The notes under the pieces: model-generated
What the model saw: only the letters and a program-made list of their open reading frames with translations
Database searches by the model: none
What the model was told of the DNA's origin: nothing
Origin: Isoetes taiwanensis
Lineage: Eukaryota; Streptophyta; Lycopodiopsida; Isoetales; Isoetaceae
Direction: 5' to 3'
DNA length: 64,000 nucleotides
Assembly (NCBI GenBank): GCA_021234155.1
Contig: JAJEKV010000093.1
Location: 1,114,001 to 1,178,000 of the forward strand
In this document: one piece after another, positions 22,683 to 35,000 of the stretch
Position numbering within the stretch: the stretch's first letter is position 1
Layout of the letters: every line of letters begins with the position of its first letter
Program-made: the position numbers and the translations under genes

Positions 22683-22886
22683 TGTACTGCAACCGGATCG
22701 TATTTTGCAGGGGAATGCCGCGCAATGATCATTCATTGTCAATTGAAATATTGGTCAATACCTTGATTAGTTGTATTGACTAAATTGCATTGTTATTGCA
22801 TTAATATTGTGAAGTGGTTAGAAACATCGAAGTTAGTTGCCATATTGCATTACTTGTTCTATGTGACTCTGTGATTTTGTTTAACA
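22683..22886 (+). repeat. 5' LTR remnant of copia 1
   Basis: Starts TGTACTGCAACCGGAT and ends TTTAACA directly before the primer site. It is collinear with 26721-26909. The 3' LTR copy has two internal losses, around CCTTGATTAG and before GGAAACATCG. The first part of the LTR is missing here. Confidence 0.8.
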
Positions 22887-22887
22887 T

Positions 22888-22899
22888 TGGTATCAGAGC
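22888..22899 (+). promoter_or_regulatory. Primer binding site of copia 1
   Basis: TGGTATCAGAGC, complementary to the 3' end of initiator tRNA-Met, two bases after the LTR end; standard for plant copia elements. Confidence 0.9.
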
Positions 22900-22903
22900 A
22901 TTA

Positions 22904-23452
22904 TGTTTAAAATTAAAAATAAAACACCAAAGGAAAATGTGGGAAACTCCTCTCAAATTGAATTACTTGATAGGGAGCTAAGAAGGTTGAAGTTCAAAGA
23001 AGAAGATCACTTGACTGTATTTTTCCAAAAGTATGATAACATTATTACAGACCTTGAGGCTGCTGGCTGCTGAGTTTGAACAGCTATCCACCTTGGTAAG
23101 AACTGTTGCTAGAAATCATGAAAAGGCTGAGCTAATGATCAGAACTGAAATTGAACAGTAGAAAATCTTAAAGGGAGAAGAAGAAAATGCTGAGATCTTG
23201 TTTGCAGGGAAAAAGAAAGGACGATTTGGCAATGAGGAAAAAAGGGTAGGGCCATGCTATGGATGTAATTTTTATGGCCATTTGAAAACCAACTGTTCTA
23301 AGCTAAAAGAGAATAGATGTTTTAATTGTGATGGTTATGGTCACATAGCTACTGCATGCCCCAGTCCTAAAGGAATTGGAAAAAATAAAAATAAGGATAA
23401 GAGGGACACTGGTTCTGGAAGGAAAAATAGCACCATAAGAGGCAGAAATTAA
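22904..23452 (+). pseudogene. Copia 1 gag remnant with two zinc knuckles
   Basis: The capsid part is reduced to scattered pieces (ELLDRELRRLKF near 22950) with stops. The nucleocapsid is clear at 23198-23452, with two CCHC knuckles, CYGCNFYGHLKTNC and CFNCDGYGHIATAC, followed by a Lys/Arg/Gly tail. These knuckles bind the genomic RNA during particle assembly. The frame then stops at 23450 before the protease. Confidence 0.85.
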
Positions 23453-23470
23453 GGAGCTAGCAGTGTCAAT

Positions 23471-26223
23471 TTGACACAAGATATTAACACTGAAGGAGAA
23501 GACTCTGAAGCTGAGGTAAGCACAGCTATTACTTGCCCTGTTTCTAGTCAAACTTCTAACAAAATTGGTAACCTACTTGTGATAGATAGTGGAGCTGAGA
23601 GATCAGTAGTTAGAACTACTGATGCTCTCAAGCAAAGGAAGAAAAGAACATCAACATTTGTTCAAATGGGAGATGGAGAACTGCAAGAAGTAAACGAGTC
23701 AGGAATGCTTGAACTCTTTGATTTAGAGGGCAATATAGTTAACCTTCATGATGTACTTTCTGTTCCAAATATTATAAGGAACCTTATCTCACCACCCAAT
23801 TTGGTGGATATGGGATTCAAGCTTGTATTTGATAAGCAGTGCTGTAAAGTGTTTGAAAATAATAAAGTGAAGTTCCTTGCAAAACGAGTTGGTAACTTGT
23901 TTGGTTTTCACAATAAAAACTTGTCTAGAAGCATAAACTCAGTAGAAATTCCAACTCTAAAACTCTGGCATGAAAGATTAGGTCATGTAAACATAGACAA
24001 CCTAAGGGAAATGGTTAAAAGGGGACTGATAACAGCAACTGAAAGTAAGAAGTTTGTTTGTTTTGGATGCATGATGGGCAAAAGCACAAGATTACCTTTC
24101 AAGAAAAGACATGAACGAGCTGGAGATCTATTAGAATTGATACACTCAGACCTCTGTGGTCCAATCAATGTCAAAAGTTTGCAAGATAAAAGGTATTTTA
24201 TCACTTTCATCGATGATTACTCCTTGACAATAGAGCAATCAAAGGTTATCTAGTAGGTTATGACGAAATGTCAAAGGGGTATAGAATATATAATCCAGAG
24301 GAAAGGAGAATTATTGTGAGCAGAGATGTGAAATTTACTGAACCAATACTATACAAAAATAGGAAGGAAATTGATGGACGAGAAGACTTGTATGGAAGTA
24401 GTGAAAATCAGAAAACAATGATTACTAGCAGAGACTCATGGTGACCAAGAAGATATAACAGCAGAACCAGACCATAATGAGGAAAGGAGAAAAATGAAGG
24501 GGATCAACTTAACAAAATGCAATACGTGATACAAGCACCAAAAGGAAAACCACTGAGGTACAAAAATTGAGAGAAGGACTCAATGATATAGATTTTGCAC
24601 ATGGAAGAACTTCTAGTGGTACATCTAGAAGGTTGCAAAATCTAAATATTGAAATAAATGAGCTTATGGCCATTATGGAACCTAGTGTGCCAAACACTTA
24701 TGAGGAAGCTCTAAATTCTGATAATTCAGATCATTGGAAGAGAGCAATGGAAGAAGAGATGAGTTCATTTGCAAGAAATCAAACCTTTGAATTAGTGGAA
24801 AAACCCAAAGACAGGAACATAGTAAAAAACAAGTGGCTGTACAAACTAAAGATTGGCAATGATGGAGAACAAAAATTCAAGGCTCGATTGGTGGCTCAAG
24901 GCTATTCTCAAAGAAAAGGTATTGACTATGATGAGACTTTCTCCCCTATTGTTAAGCTAACAAGTTTGAGAATTCTTCTTGCATATGCTAATGCATTGGA
25001 CCTTGAAATTCACCACATGGATGTAAACACAACCTCATGAAGAAATCTATATGCAGCAAGCTAAAGGTTTTGAACAAGGAAATAATATGGTGTGGAGGCT
25101 AAGAAAGGCAGTTTATGGACTCAAGCAATCTCCAAGACAGTGATATCTATGTATGGATGGGTTCTTAAGAGAGCAACGTTTTAGCAAGATGCTAAATGAT
25201 GGTAATTTGTATATTTACAGAGAAAAGATTCATTTTTGCATCATAGCACTATACGTGGATGATAATATGATGGTAAGTGATGACTTACAATGCCTAAACA
25301 AATGCAACAGGTTGTTGAATAGCAGATTCAAAATGACAGACTTAGGTCCACTACAAAAATTTCTTGGAGTTGAAGTTCACAGGGATCGAGAGAATAAAAG
25401 GATAACATTGACTCAAGAAAGAAATATTCAAGGCATGCTTCAGAAATTTAGAATGACAGAATGCAATAGCGTAAGATCCCCTATGGTTACAGGTCAGAAA
25501 TTATTTATAGACATGAGTCCTACAAATGAAGAGGAAAGATTGGAAATGGAAAAGTATCCATACAGGGAATTGGTTGGATGCCTTTTATATGTAGCTAATT
25601 GCAGCAGACCTGATATAGCCTTTTGTGTAAACATGTTAAGCCGATATGAAAACAATCCTGGAAAGAAACAATGGAAGGTAGCTAAGCATCTACTCAGATT
25701 TCTGAAAGGTACACAAAATAAAGGATTAACATTTACAAACACTAGTCTTGATTTAACAGCATACTCTAATGCAGACTGGGGAGGTGACCTGGATTCCAGA
25801 GCATCCACATCTGGTTATCTTCTACAAATTGGAGGAAGCACAGTATCTTGGAGAAGTAAAAAACAAAGTTGTATAGCTATGTCAACAGCAGAAGCAGAAT
25901 ACAATGCTGCCTCCTTAGCAGCAAGAGAAGTGGTCTGGGTAAGAAGATTATTGGCTAAGTTAGGTGCAACACAGAATAAACCAACTACTCTCTTCATTGA
26001 CAGTATGAGCTGCATAGCTATAACCAGGAATCCAAGATTCCATGAAAGAACTAAGCACATTGAACTACATGTTCATTTTATAAGAGATACGGTGGCAAAA
26101 GGAATTATAGAAGTTGAGTACAAAAATACTACAGACCAGCTTGCAGATGTGTTTACTAAAGTAATTCCAGTGCACAGATTTATTAAGTTACAGGAAAACC
26201 TTGGGATAAGTTCTACTCTTTAA
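23471..26223 (+). pseudogene. Copia 1 pol remnant (integrase core deleted)
   Basis: The protease active site is visible as DSGAERSVV (about 23587). The integrase zinc region follows (LWHERLGH ... CFGCMMGK) and the start of the core, FIDDYS, but the frame then jumps near 24230 straight to a GYLVGYDEMSKGYRIYNP segment, so roughly the DDE core is lost. Reverse transcriptase begins near 24700, keeps the first aspartate segment (HHMDVN) and the YVDD box (about 25253), but is cut by a frame change at 25037 and a TGA before 25150. RNase H (STAEAEYNAASLAA) and the end at 26223 are well kept. Confidence 0.9.
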
Positions 26224-26350
26224 ACTTGTCCAATATAAAAGGAGTGTCAAGAGTATAGAACAAAATCAGAGTACAAGTTGCTGACAGGAAATTAAGTATG
26301 GCGCAGATGACAAAATATGCAGAAATATTGAGCAGAGAATATCTAACATG

Positions 26351-26909
26351 AAGGGGAATGATAGATTTGTTAATGTTAGATATTCTTAAGGAGTTGATAT
26401 TGTTAATGTTAGATATTCTGAAGGAGTTGATCAGAGAACATATCGAGGATTAGAAGTATATGATACAACCTTAGGGTTGCTTAAAAGATGGTGCTAGTAG
26501 TAATGGTGTGAATGATTTGCAGAAAATGATATGAAGGTGCATGGTCGAAATATTTGATAAGGAGACTATATAATTATAGATGTTTTTAAAGGGGTCGAAT
26601 GAAATTCAACCAAATAGCCTCATGCTCCTAAGGCACAGTCGATCCGGCAGGAACCGATCCAGAACCGACTCCTATCGGTTCGGATTGGGTCAATAAATTC
26701 AATACAAAGATGAATATATTTGTACTGCAACCGGATCATATTTTGCAGGGGAATGCCGGGCAATGATCATTCATTGTCAATTGAAATATTGGTCAATACC
26801 TTGATTAGTGCATTGTTATTGTTGGAAACATCGAAATTAGTTGCCATATTGCATTACTTGTGCTAGATAAACTCTGTGACTACTCTAATAAGTTGGTTTT
26901 GTTTAATCA
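26351..26909 (+). repeat. 3' LTR of copia 1 with polypurine tract
   Basis: AAGGGGAATG at 26351-26360 is a likely polypurine tract. The LTR would begin at TGTTAATGTTAG (26368 or 26401, ambiguous because of a 33-base tandem duplication, 26367-26432) and end near GTTTAATCA at 26909. A TATATAA-like promoter word lies near 26566. Confidence 0.65.
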
Positions 26910-26949
26910 TCTGTTTTCCTGTTCTTATCCCTGCCTTGAGAATTGTCTG

Positions 26950-28457
26950 ACCCGCTCTCCGAGCTACTTCTTGATTCGCTATCTGAGGTCTCCGATCTGC
27001 TAGAGCTGGAAGGAGATGGAATCCTCTTGCTCCTTCTTTTCCTCTTCTTATTCTTCTCGATACCCTGGGCTTCTTCCCTCAACGGTTGAGGAGCCTCGTC
27101 GAGACATCTCGGTGGTGGAGTGGTGTTGGCTCATATTCTTGTGTGTGTGCATTAGCGGTGTTGCCCACTGTAATAGTTGCTGCATTTGATTTCTCATCTG
27201 TGTTAGTCTTGTGTTGACTGCTTCGACTGTCATGTCCTAGTCTTCATCCTTCTCCCGGTCGAACAGGTTTCTGGGCTGCCATTCGTATTGCCGGCCCTGG
27301 CCTTGAGACCCTGAGCCGGTGTTCCTGGCTGCAAGTATTTATCACCCATGTTGTTATTTAGGTTATACAATATACAACATCATTTACAGGTCAATTATTG
27401 TTAGGCATAAAAGAAATTGAGTTAAAATTCAACTTATAAGTCAACAATAAGTTATGACAATTGATATATGAAACTTGTACAATATAGAGGGATATGTAAT
27501 AGTACCCTGCGCAGCTACAACCACAGTCCCCGAATCTGGGGCTACTTGACCTTCCAATCCTGTTCCTACGATACATTTTTCGGGTTTTGAAAGTGGAACT
27601 GCTTGACGTTGATAGAAATCTTAAAACATTTTTATATATTTAATATAATACACGGGGACAAGAAGTGTTCATCGACGAGAGCCCTTCATGGACTTGAAGA
27701 AATTCTTCACGTCTTTGAGTCGAAGGCCCTTGCCGACATTGCACAGATGTTCCTAAATGATCCACCTTCGAGAGCTCGAGCCATTTGAGATGGAGGAAGT
27801 GGAGGTGCTGTGGCCGCAACGACCGTCATTGGTGCATCTCTCAAGTGACCCCTGATGAAGTCGAGGCTATAGAGTCTCTCCATTCTTCCTGCCTCCCTGC
27901 TCTCCGAATCTGGATTGTCTTCCCCTTCCTGCTCGTAATCTTGCTTGATCTGTAGTGCCCCTGATGTCGTGCCATGGTAAACATAGTCTGAGGATTCAAT
28001 CTCATGGATTTGGCCCTGATCTATCCTTGTGTTGAATGGTGCCAGGTCCAAGGGCTGGGGTGGATCGAAGGCTCCCCCACCATGTTGACTGCCCTGTAAT
28101 GCATGAAAAGAGAAAGAGCAGCATGCATCGAGACATACCTATGCCTGTGAGCCTTACAACTCATGTAGTCAGGCATGTTCTTTGTCCTATCCCACAACTG
28201 CCCCTTGACTCTAGATCCCCCGCCTATGGCTTGGCTTAGCGACTCCAAGGACACCCACTTCCCTCCCCTTGGGGGAAGACTAACTTCCCAGGATAGGATT
28301 TGCTGGTCATACTGGTGCAGTATAATAGGGGGTTCTGGTCAGGGTTGCATGAAGATCGAAGAGATGGTCAAACACATGGACGGCCTCTTCAGCAGGGAAA
28401 TCACGGATATGGTACTGTCGTACCATTCAACAAAGTTCATGGACGCCATTGAGCAGA
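26950..28457 (-). pseudogene. Gag-like coding region of the minus element
   Basis: Frames shift repeatedly. Near 28457 MASMNFVEWYDSTI may be the start. 28254-28021 gives ESLSQAIGGGSRVKGQLWDR. 28051-27707 gives an acidic stretch (EQEGEDNPDSESREAGRMER). After an AT-rich gap (27240-27700), 27233-27048 gives VNTRLTQMRNQMQQLLQWA, a coiled-coil-like segment, leading in another frame to a Lys/Arg then Ser/Arg tail (KKRKRRSKRIPSPSSSRS). A basic Ser-rich tail before nucleocapsid is common in gag proteins, but no zinc knuckle is reached before the truncation. Assignment rests mainly on position behind the LTR and primer site. Confidence 0.4.
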
Positions 28458-28724
28458 GATAGATGTAGAAAATGGCTTGGAAGAATTGGCAGAGGACTGG
28501 AAAATCGCCTGGTGAAGAGAAAATGGCAAATGAGGCCTCCTTATATAGACTAAGGCTGCCTAGGTTTCCGTGCACAAGGGTTCTTGATCAGGTAGACCTA
28601 TGTTCTAAGGCCATGGATCTCCAAATAAGGTAACATGAAGTGCAAATCTAAGCAAAACAAGTCAAGAAACACTACATGGTAGCTTGTTGGGTCAAGTTTG
28701 GGCAATTCAAGCTCAAACTTGGTG

Positions 28725-29190
28725 GACTCGGGTCATTTCGCACGAAAGGGATCTGCGTTCGCGACGCAGAGGCCATTGGCGCGGTGTGATCCGAGTGGCC
28801 TGATTTCTACCAAAAGTGAACATTATAAAATCCTAAAATGCCTATATGGATCAATGTTAGACTAATTAGCAACTTATTTCATGCTAAAAGGACATCTAAA
28901 AGTGCAAATATGGGTGACTCGGGTTACTTCGCGCGGAAGGGGCCTGCGTTCGCGACGCAGAGGCCTTTGGCGTGGAGTGACCGGAGTGGCCTGATGTTGG
29001 CTACTTTTTTGACATTTTTAACAAAAATTAAGTGCTATACTACATTTCTAGACAAGTTCTAAGCATTCTAACATCTTTTAATACAAAAATTGGATCAATT
29101 TTGCCCTAATTCGAGTGACTCGGGCCGCTATGCGCGAAAGGGGCCTGCGTTCGGGATGCAGAGGCCTTTGACGCGGAGTGACCGGAGTGG
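28725..29190. repeat. Three GC-rich hairpin repeats in retroelement leader
   Basis: Copies at 28725-28805, 28916-28994 and 29117-29190 share GACTCGGG, a CGCGAAAGGGGCCTGCGT-type arm, the loop TCGCG, the opposing arm ACGCAGAGGCCTTTGG and GGAGTGACCGGAGTGG. The core CTGCGT-TCGCG-ACGCAG folds back on itself; the third copy has lost part of it (TTCGGGATGCAG). AT-rich spacers separate them at about 195 bases. Confidence 0.85.
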
Positions 29191-29900
29191 GTCGACTTCG
29201 AGCCCAATTTTGATTTTTTAGGTCAATATTTTGCTAATTTAACAATTAAAGAATATTTTAAGTACAAGAGTGCTAGTCACTCACGCTAGCGAGTGGGCAC
29301 TGATGAAGCTCGTTAGTGAGGACTTGACATTGGTCATGTCAAGTTGCACCTAGATGAAGGTGGTCTCATGAGCTAGGGACCAGTAGCTCAGGGATGCCGT
29401 AACATGTTATTTTTGGGTTGTGGGTCGATATGCAGGTTCTGCACCCATGGATCCTGAGGTATTTGTGTTATATATCTAAGTATTAATCAGTGTCGGGCAA
29501 AGGACCGTCACATTAATTACCCCAATATACATATTAATTTATGGTTACTGCTGTATTATACTTTTAAAATTTGAATTTCCTAATGGTTTGAAGTGCCAAT
29601 TATGGATTTGCTCCATTTTTCATCCGGGTCTTGGATTGGGATGATTCTTCGACCCATTTGGGTGAAATTTGATGCTCATGCATAATTTCCACTCCAATTT
29701 TACTAGAATCTTAATTTGACTTATTCTTTTTCCTACGTCTAACAACTTGACCTAATTTTACGAACCCACTACCTATGAGAAAAAAATTTCCCCCTATTTT
29801 CGAGGTTTAATGGTGGAATTTTCATCCCACACCCTATTAGACCGGTTAGACTACTTAACTAGGGATATGGTCAATGATAGTTCTTGGTCAACCAAGAACA

Positions 29901-29914
29901 TGGCTTTGATACCA
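29901..29914 (-). promoter_or_regulatory. Primer binding site of the minus element
   Basis: On the minus strand TGGTATCAAAGCCA follows the LTR end GTCACA by one base; it matches the initiator tRNA-Met 3' end except for one position in the core. Confidence 0.7.
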
Positions 29915-29915
29915 T

Positions 29916-30428
29916 TGTGACGCTCCCTACAAAATATACGGCGCCCGGCCGTACACTCTGTAGAAAATTCCCCATCCGGTCCTTCGACCGCACGGGCCCT
30001 CCGTCTATCCCGCACTCCAGGGTATCCCTGGTGTGGGAAGGGGACACGAAGGTGTCTTGCGCGCCCTTCCCCTACGGGCCCCTATCACAGCGGAAGTATA
30101 AACAACGTCAAAACTAGCAATAACAATACATCGAACTACCTCGAAGGGTAGCACATCCATACATCCATAGATACAATACAGATAAGCATATACCATAAAA
30201 CATGAGAGCTCCTACCCAAGGCTTAGACACGTGGGGAGGTAGACTGACGGCTAGGCCTCAAGATAGAGCAGACCAAGTCATAACAGCGGCGGGGCTGGCT
30301 ATAGACAATGGCTAGGGTTGACCACTCTATCCGCACCTCCTATGCATACTTTGCGGATGGGCTAGCTCGGGCTCTGATACAACTCTAGACTTCTGGATAC
30401 GCAATCCCATGGCATCACCCATCGAGAC
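29916..30428 (-). repeat. LTR of the minus element, inner half
   Basis: On the plus strand it opens TGTGACGCTCCCTACAAAAT, the inverted form of an LTR end. It is interrupted at 30428 by copia 2 and resumes at 38174; GAGAC is present on both sides. Confidence 0.7.
30424..30428. repeat. Target-site duplication of copia 2, left
   Basis: GAGAC directly before the LTR start TGTTGAAATTG; matches 38174-38178. Confidence 0.9.
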
Positions 30429-31050
30429 TGTTGAAATTGAAATTGTGATCATCACATGCTGGAGTACAGTTGATGACAAAAAACACATGATTTCAAGGTA
30501 GACAAGCATTTCAGGAACATCACAAGGCAAATGGGGTTTGAAGATCAGATGGGTATACTATAGAAATTATAGAATAACTTGTGATAATCCAATATAAGGC
30601 AACGACCATTGTATGACCATTGTATTGTATCATGAAAATAATGGTCAATGGTTATTTATGTTAATATTTCACTGAGGCGGTTAAGGCACCTCCTAAGGAG
30701 GCTATGCCAATGCGAATAAGGCACAGAATCAGGCGGCCATGGCCGACTGCAAATCGGCCGGGCTGTACAAAGATAAATTAAGAAGTACATTCAATAGGTA
30801 GGTGATTTTTGAGGAGGAAGAATCCAGGTCGAAGACGTTTTTTGATCGGGAGCCTGATATTTAAAGTTTGAAGTTTGTTATGAAATAGACAATGGTTTAT
30901 ATTAATGCTATTGCTAATGTCAATGCATATAATGCATAATATAAAGATGATTGGAGTCTTGATTGTCAATTGTGAGTCTATATTGAACATTGAGATAAAA
31001 TATTTGTCTAGTTCATAAGTGTAGCTGAGATACTTTCTTATTCTCTAACA
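30429..31050 (+). repeat. 5' LTR of copia 2
   Basis: Begins TGTTGAAATTG and ends CTCTAACA. It contains a palindrome-like stretch, GGCACCTCCTAAGGAGGCTA, and an ATAATATAAAGATGAT region near 30938 that could act as promoter. Confidence 0.92.
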
Positions 31051-31051
31051 T

Positions 31052-31063
31052 TGGTATCAGAGC
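31052..31063 (+). promoter_or_regulatory. Primer binding site of copia 2
   Basis: TGGTATCAGAGC one base after the LTR; initiator tRNA-Met type. Confidence 0.95.
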
Positions 31064-31100
31064 CAGGTTATATCTAAGAAGGACCTGATAAAAGCAGACT

Positions 31101-31990
31101 GTGAATATGTCCAGTCGGTTTGGTGCAAGCTTGTTGAGCACAATTGAGGTGTTCAAAGGTGGAGCAGGCTTTCAAGTCTGGAAGGACGCGATTAAGCACA
31201 TTCTTGAGGTTGAGGATTTGTGGGATCTTGTTGATCTAGAGGGAGAAAATGCAGTCTTGAACACACTATCCAGGTTTGCTAGTTCAGTAAATATTGCAAC
31301 TAATCTTGACAATAACAGTACAGGTGAAGCCAGCATTGCAAGAGCAACTCAAACTGTAGGAGCATCAAGGTCACTATATGCAAAGATCAAAGAAGCTCAG
31401 GGGATCATTTCATGCAAGGTGAGTCCTACTATTAGGCTCAAACTTAGAAACAAGTCACCCAGAGAGATGTGGTTATTCCTACTTAAACATTATGAAGAGA
31501 AAACCTCTTCCCAAATTGACCTTCTGGAAAAGGAACTTAAGAGGGTTAAGACTGCCAGATGATGGAGATGTTTCCACTTTCTTTAATGACTTTGATAATA
31601 TTAGCTGATCTGGAAGGAGCAGGGGTTATTGTGTCTGATAGAAGCCAGATTTTCCAAATCAGTAGGGCGATTGTTGACAATGATCAGCTAGTCTTGTTCA
31701 TAAGGAATATGAGTAAGACCCGTGAGGAAGCAGAAAATGTGCTCAGAACAGAATATGAACAACGTAAAATAACCAAAGGAGTTGATGAATCTGCTGAGAT
31801 ATTGTATGCTGGAAAGGGTAAAGTAAATTGCTTCTATTGTAAAGAAGCTAGGCATTTCAAGAATGAATGCCCAAAACTCAAACAAAATGACATTAACTGC
31901 TTTAATTGTGGAGTAAAGGGTCATGTAGCAGCAAAGTGCTCATCACCGAGGGACTATGGTCGAGGCAAAGGTAAAAATCCTAGAGCAGGA
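31101..31990 (+). pseudogene. Copia 2 gag (capsid and two zinc knuckles)
   Basis: 31101-31562 encodes the UBN2-type capsid start (GGAGFQVWKDAIKHILEVED), which packages element RNA. A frame break lies at about 31560, with no large loss of text. The second frame continues the capsid end (RNMSKTREEAENVLRTEYEQ) and two CCHC knuckles, CFYCKEARHFKNEC and CFNCGVKGHVAAKC, the first with Ala-Arg where Gly usually stands. An Arg/Gly-rich tail leads into protease. Confidence 0.88.
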
Positions 31991-32099
31991 AGGAACAATA
32001 CATCCAGAGGTCGGGGAGGAGGAAGGGCTGCTGGCATACATATTGCAAAAGAACATGACCAAGAGGAGAAGGAAGTAGAAGATGAAAATGAGGCACATT

Positions 32100-35000
32100 A
32101 CACATTCCCTATTGTTGATAAATTAGAAGGAGCTAACCCAAATCATGACACATTTGTAGTTGATAGTGGAGCTGAGAGATCAGTAGTCCAAACTACTGAT
32201 CTACTCAGGAACATCAAGAAAACTTCCTCAAGGAGCATTCAAGTGGGAAACAGAGAATTGCAATCGATTGAGGGGAGTGGACTGTTGCAGTTGACAGATT
32301 TGCATGGCAATGTAATTGATGTGGAAAATGTACTCTGTGTTCCAAGCATAATAAAAAACTTGATTTCCATTAGTCGACTGGTTGATTTGGGTTATAGTAT
32401 TAACTTTCATTCCAAAGCATGCAAAATCTACTTGGGAATGAGCTAAAATTCTTAGCAAAGAGATGTGGTAATCTATTTCAACTAGAAGGAGCAAACTGCC
32501 CAAGTATAAATTCTGTGAATACTTATGATGTTGAACTATGGCATAATAGGCTAGCACACACGAATTGTAATAATATCAAGTTCTTGGCACAAAAGGGTTG
32601 GATTAACTGCATAGATCCAAAAAGGGGCACATTTACATGTGAAGGTTGCATGATTGGAAAGCTAAACAGGCTGCCATTAATGTGAAAAGCAGAAGCAACA
32701 AGAGGTATTTCATTTCATTCATATATGGTTACAACAAAATGTGCACTTGTTACTGCCTTGCAAGGAAGTCAGAGGCCCTAGTGGCACTCAAGCTTTTTGT
32801 GGCTATGTTAGAAAGAGAAACAGGAAAAAAAGTGAAATGCATTCGCTCTGATCGAGGTGGAGAATACCTATCAAGCAAGTTTAAACATTTCTGTAATACT
32901 AATAGAATTCAAAGACAATTGACATGCAGGCACACGCTATGGTGTAGCTGAACGACGAAACAGAACAATCATGGATGCAGTCAGGACAATGATAAAGCAC
33001 AGTGGCTTGCCAAACAACCTTTGGGAAGAAGCTTTGAGGACTGCCACGATGATCCAGAACAAACTGCCATCAGCAGCACTACAAGATAATGTACCACAAA
33101 GACTCTGGACTAATTCTGATGATGATTTGAATTTTGATATGTTAAGAACTTATGGATGCTTAGCATATAGTCATGTGCCCTCTGAGCTCAGAAAGAAATT
33201 AGATGATAAGGCAGAAATTGGATTTTTAGTTGGTTATGACAGAGAATCAAAAGGATACAGAATATTTAATCCAGAAACCAAGCAGATTGTTATCAGCCGA
33301 GATGTGATATTTGACGAGAACGTTCTATACAAGCACAGATACCCAAAAAAGCTAGCTAAGAACCTAGTGCACAAAACTGAAAAACGAGTGCATTTTGATA
33401 TTAATGATGAGTATTATGATAACAGCCCTGCCTTGCATAATAACAGTCCAAAAAATAATGCCAGTTCTGCAATACAGAACAGCAGCTCGCATGATGAGCA
33501 AGAGAATGAAAGTATGGAGGAAACTGAAAATGATAATAGCAGTGATGATGATGCCAGTGAAATTGATCAGAAAAATGTTGTGATACCAGAATCTAAAAGG
33601 AAAAGAACAAATACAGAAAAGTTGCTTGATGACCTAAGGATAAATGTGAATGATTATGGCAGAAATGAATATGGCAAAAGCAAAAGAATAGAACAACTGG
33701 AGCATACACACGACCAAATCCTAGCAATCATGGAGGACATAGTATTACCAAAGACTTTTAATGATGTACTTGAAAGTGATGATAAAGAGAAATGGCTTGA
33801 GGCAATTAAAGACGAGATGGATTCTTTCCAAAGCACTCAGACTTATGAAGTAGTGAATTGCCCATCAAATCAGAATGTCATAGGGAGCAAATGGTTGTTC
33901 AGAATTAAAACTAATGCAGATGGAGGGAAAAGATATAAAGCCCGGCTTGTAGCCCAAGGTTTTACTCAGAAAAAGGGGAACGACTATGATGAAACCTACT
34001 CTCCCATAGTAAAGCAAACAAGCTTGAGATTACTACTCAGTTTGTCAAATGCAATGGATCTGGAATTACACCACATGGCTGTAAAAAGGGCATTCTTGAA
34101 TGCAAAACTAGAGGAAAATGTATTCATGAGACCACCTCCTGGTTTTGATAAACAAGAGGATAAAGTGTGGAAGTTGAACAGAGCAGTTTATGGACTGAAG
34201 CAGTCACCATGAGAATGGTATATGTGCATAGATAATTTTCTTAGAGAACATGGGTTTGAGAAATTAAGGAATGATGGAAACTTATACAGATTTCGAATGG
34301 GAAATGATTTTTGCATCATTGCACTTTATGTGGATGATTGCATAATGGCCTCGAACAGTTCAGCATGTTTAAATCAGTGCAAAGAAATACTAATGAGAAG
34401 GTTCAAAATGTCCGATATGGGAGAACTTAAACACTTCTTAGGCATTGAAATAGTGAGAAACAGATCAAAAAAGATACTGCTATTAAATCAAAGTAGACAT
34501 ATCAGTAATATGATCAAAAGATTTAATTTGGAAGATGCCAACCCTGTGAGAATTCCTACTGTACCAGGACATCAATTGACGGCAGACAAAGCACTATCCA
34601 AGGTAGAAGAATTGGAAATGGAAAAGACTCCGTATAGGGCTTTAGTGGGATGTCTATTATACCTAGCCAACAATACCCGACCAGATATAGCCTACATAGT
34701 AAATATATTGAGCAGGAGGTGTCATAATCCAAGTAGAGAACATTGGTTGGCTGGTAAAAGGGTGTTAAAGTATTTGAAAAGAACAGCCGACCATGGGATT
34801 ACATATAGCAATGATAACTTAACTCTTATTGCATACAGTGATGCAGATTGGGGTGGTGATTTAAGCACACGTAAATCCACATCAGGATATGTAATATTCC
34901 TTGGAGGTGGTCCTATAACATGGAGAAGTAAGGAACAAAAGGCCATAGCCATGTCTTCTGCTGAAGCAGAGTATGCAGCATCCTCATTAGCAGCTAAGGA

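Larger units (their letters stand above)
22683..26909 (+). mobile_element. Defective Ty1/copia retrotransposon 1
   Basis: Plus-strand copia element in the usual order gag, protease, integrase, reverse transcriptase, RNase H. The 5' LTR survives only as a piece of about 200 bases (22683-22886) that matches the last part of the 3' LTR (26721-26909). The N-terminal half of gag and the catalytic core of integrase are deleted. Stops and shifts break the rest. It is non-autonomous and old. Its right edge abuts the gag-like sequence of a minus-strand retroelement. Confidence 0.9.
26910..30428 (-). mobile_element. Minus-strand LTR retroelement, 5' part (gypsy-like)
   Basis: Read on the minus strand: an LTR ending GGGAGCGTCACA (its inner end at 29916), a primer site (29914-29901), a leader of about 1.4 kb with three GC-rich hairpin repeats, then a gag-like coding region that is cut off at 26910 where copia 1 begins. 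The LTR end and primer spacing resemble plant Ty3/gypsy elements, but no pol is left to prove the class. Its LTR continues beyond the copia 2 insertion, at 38174 onward. Confidence 0.65.

Noticed and set aside
28031-28462. Plus-strand frames at 28.0-28.5 kb
   Set aside because: The primer site, LTR orientation and better protein texture favour the minus strand.
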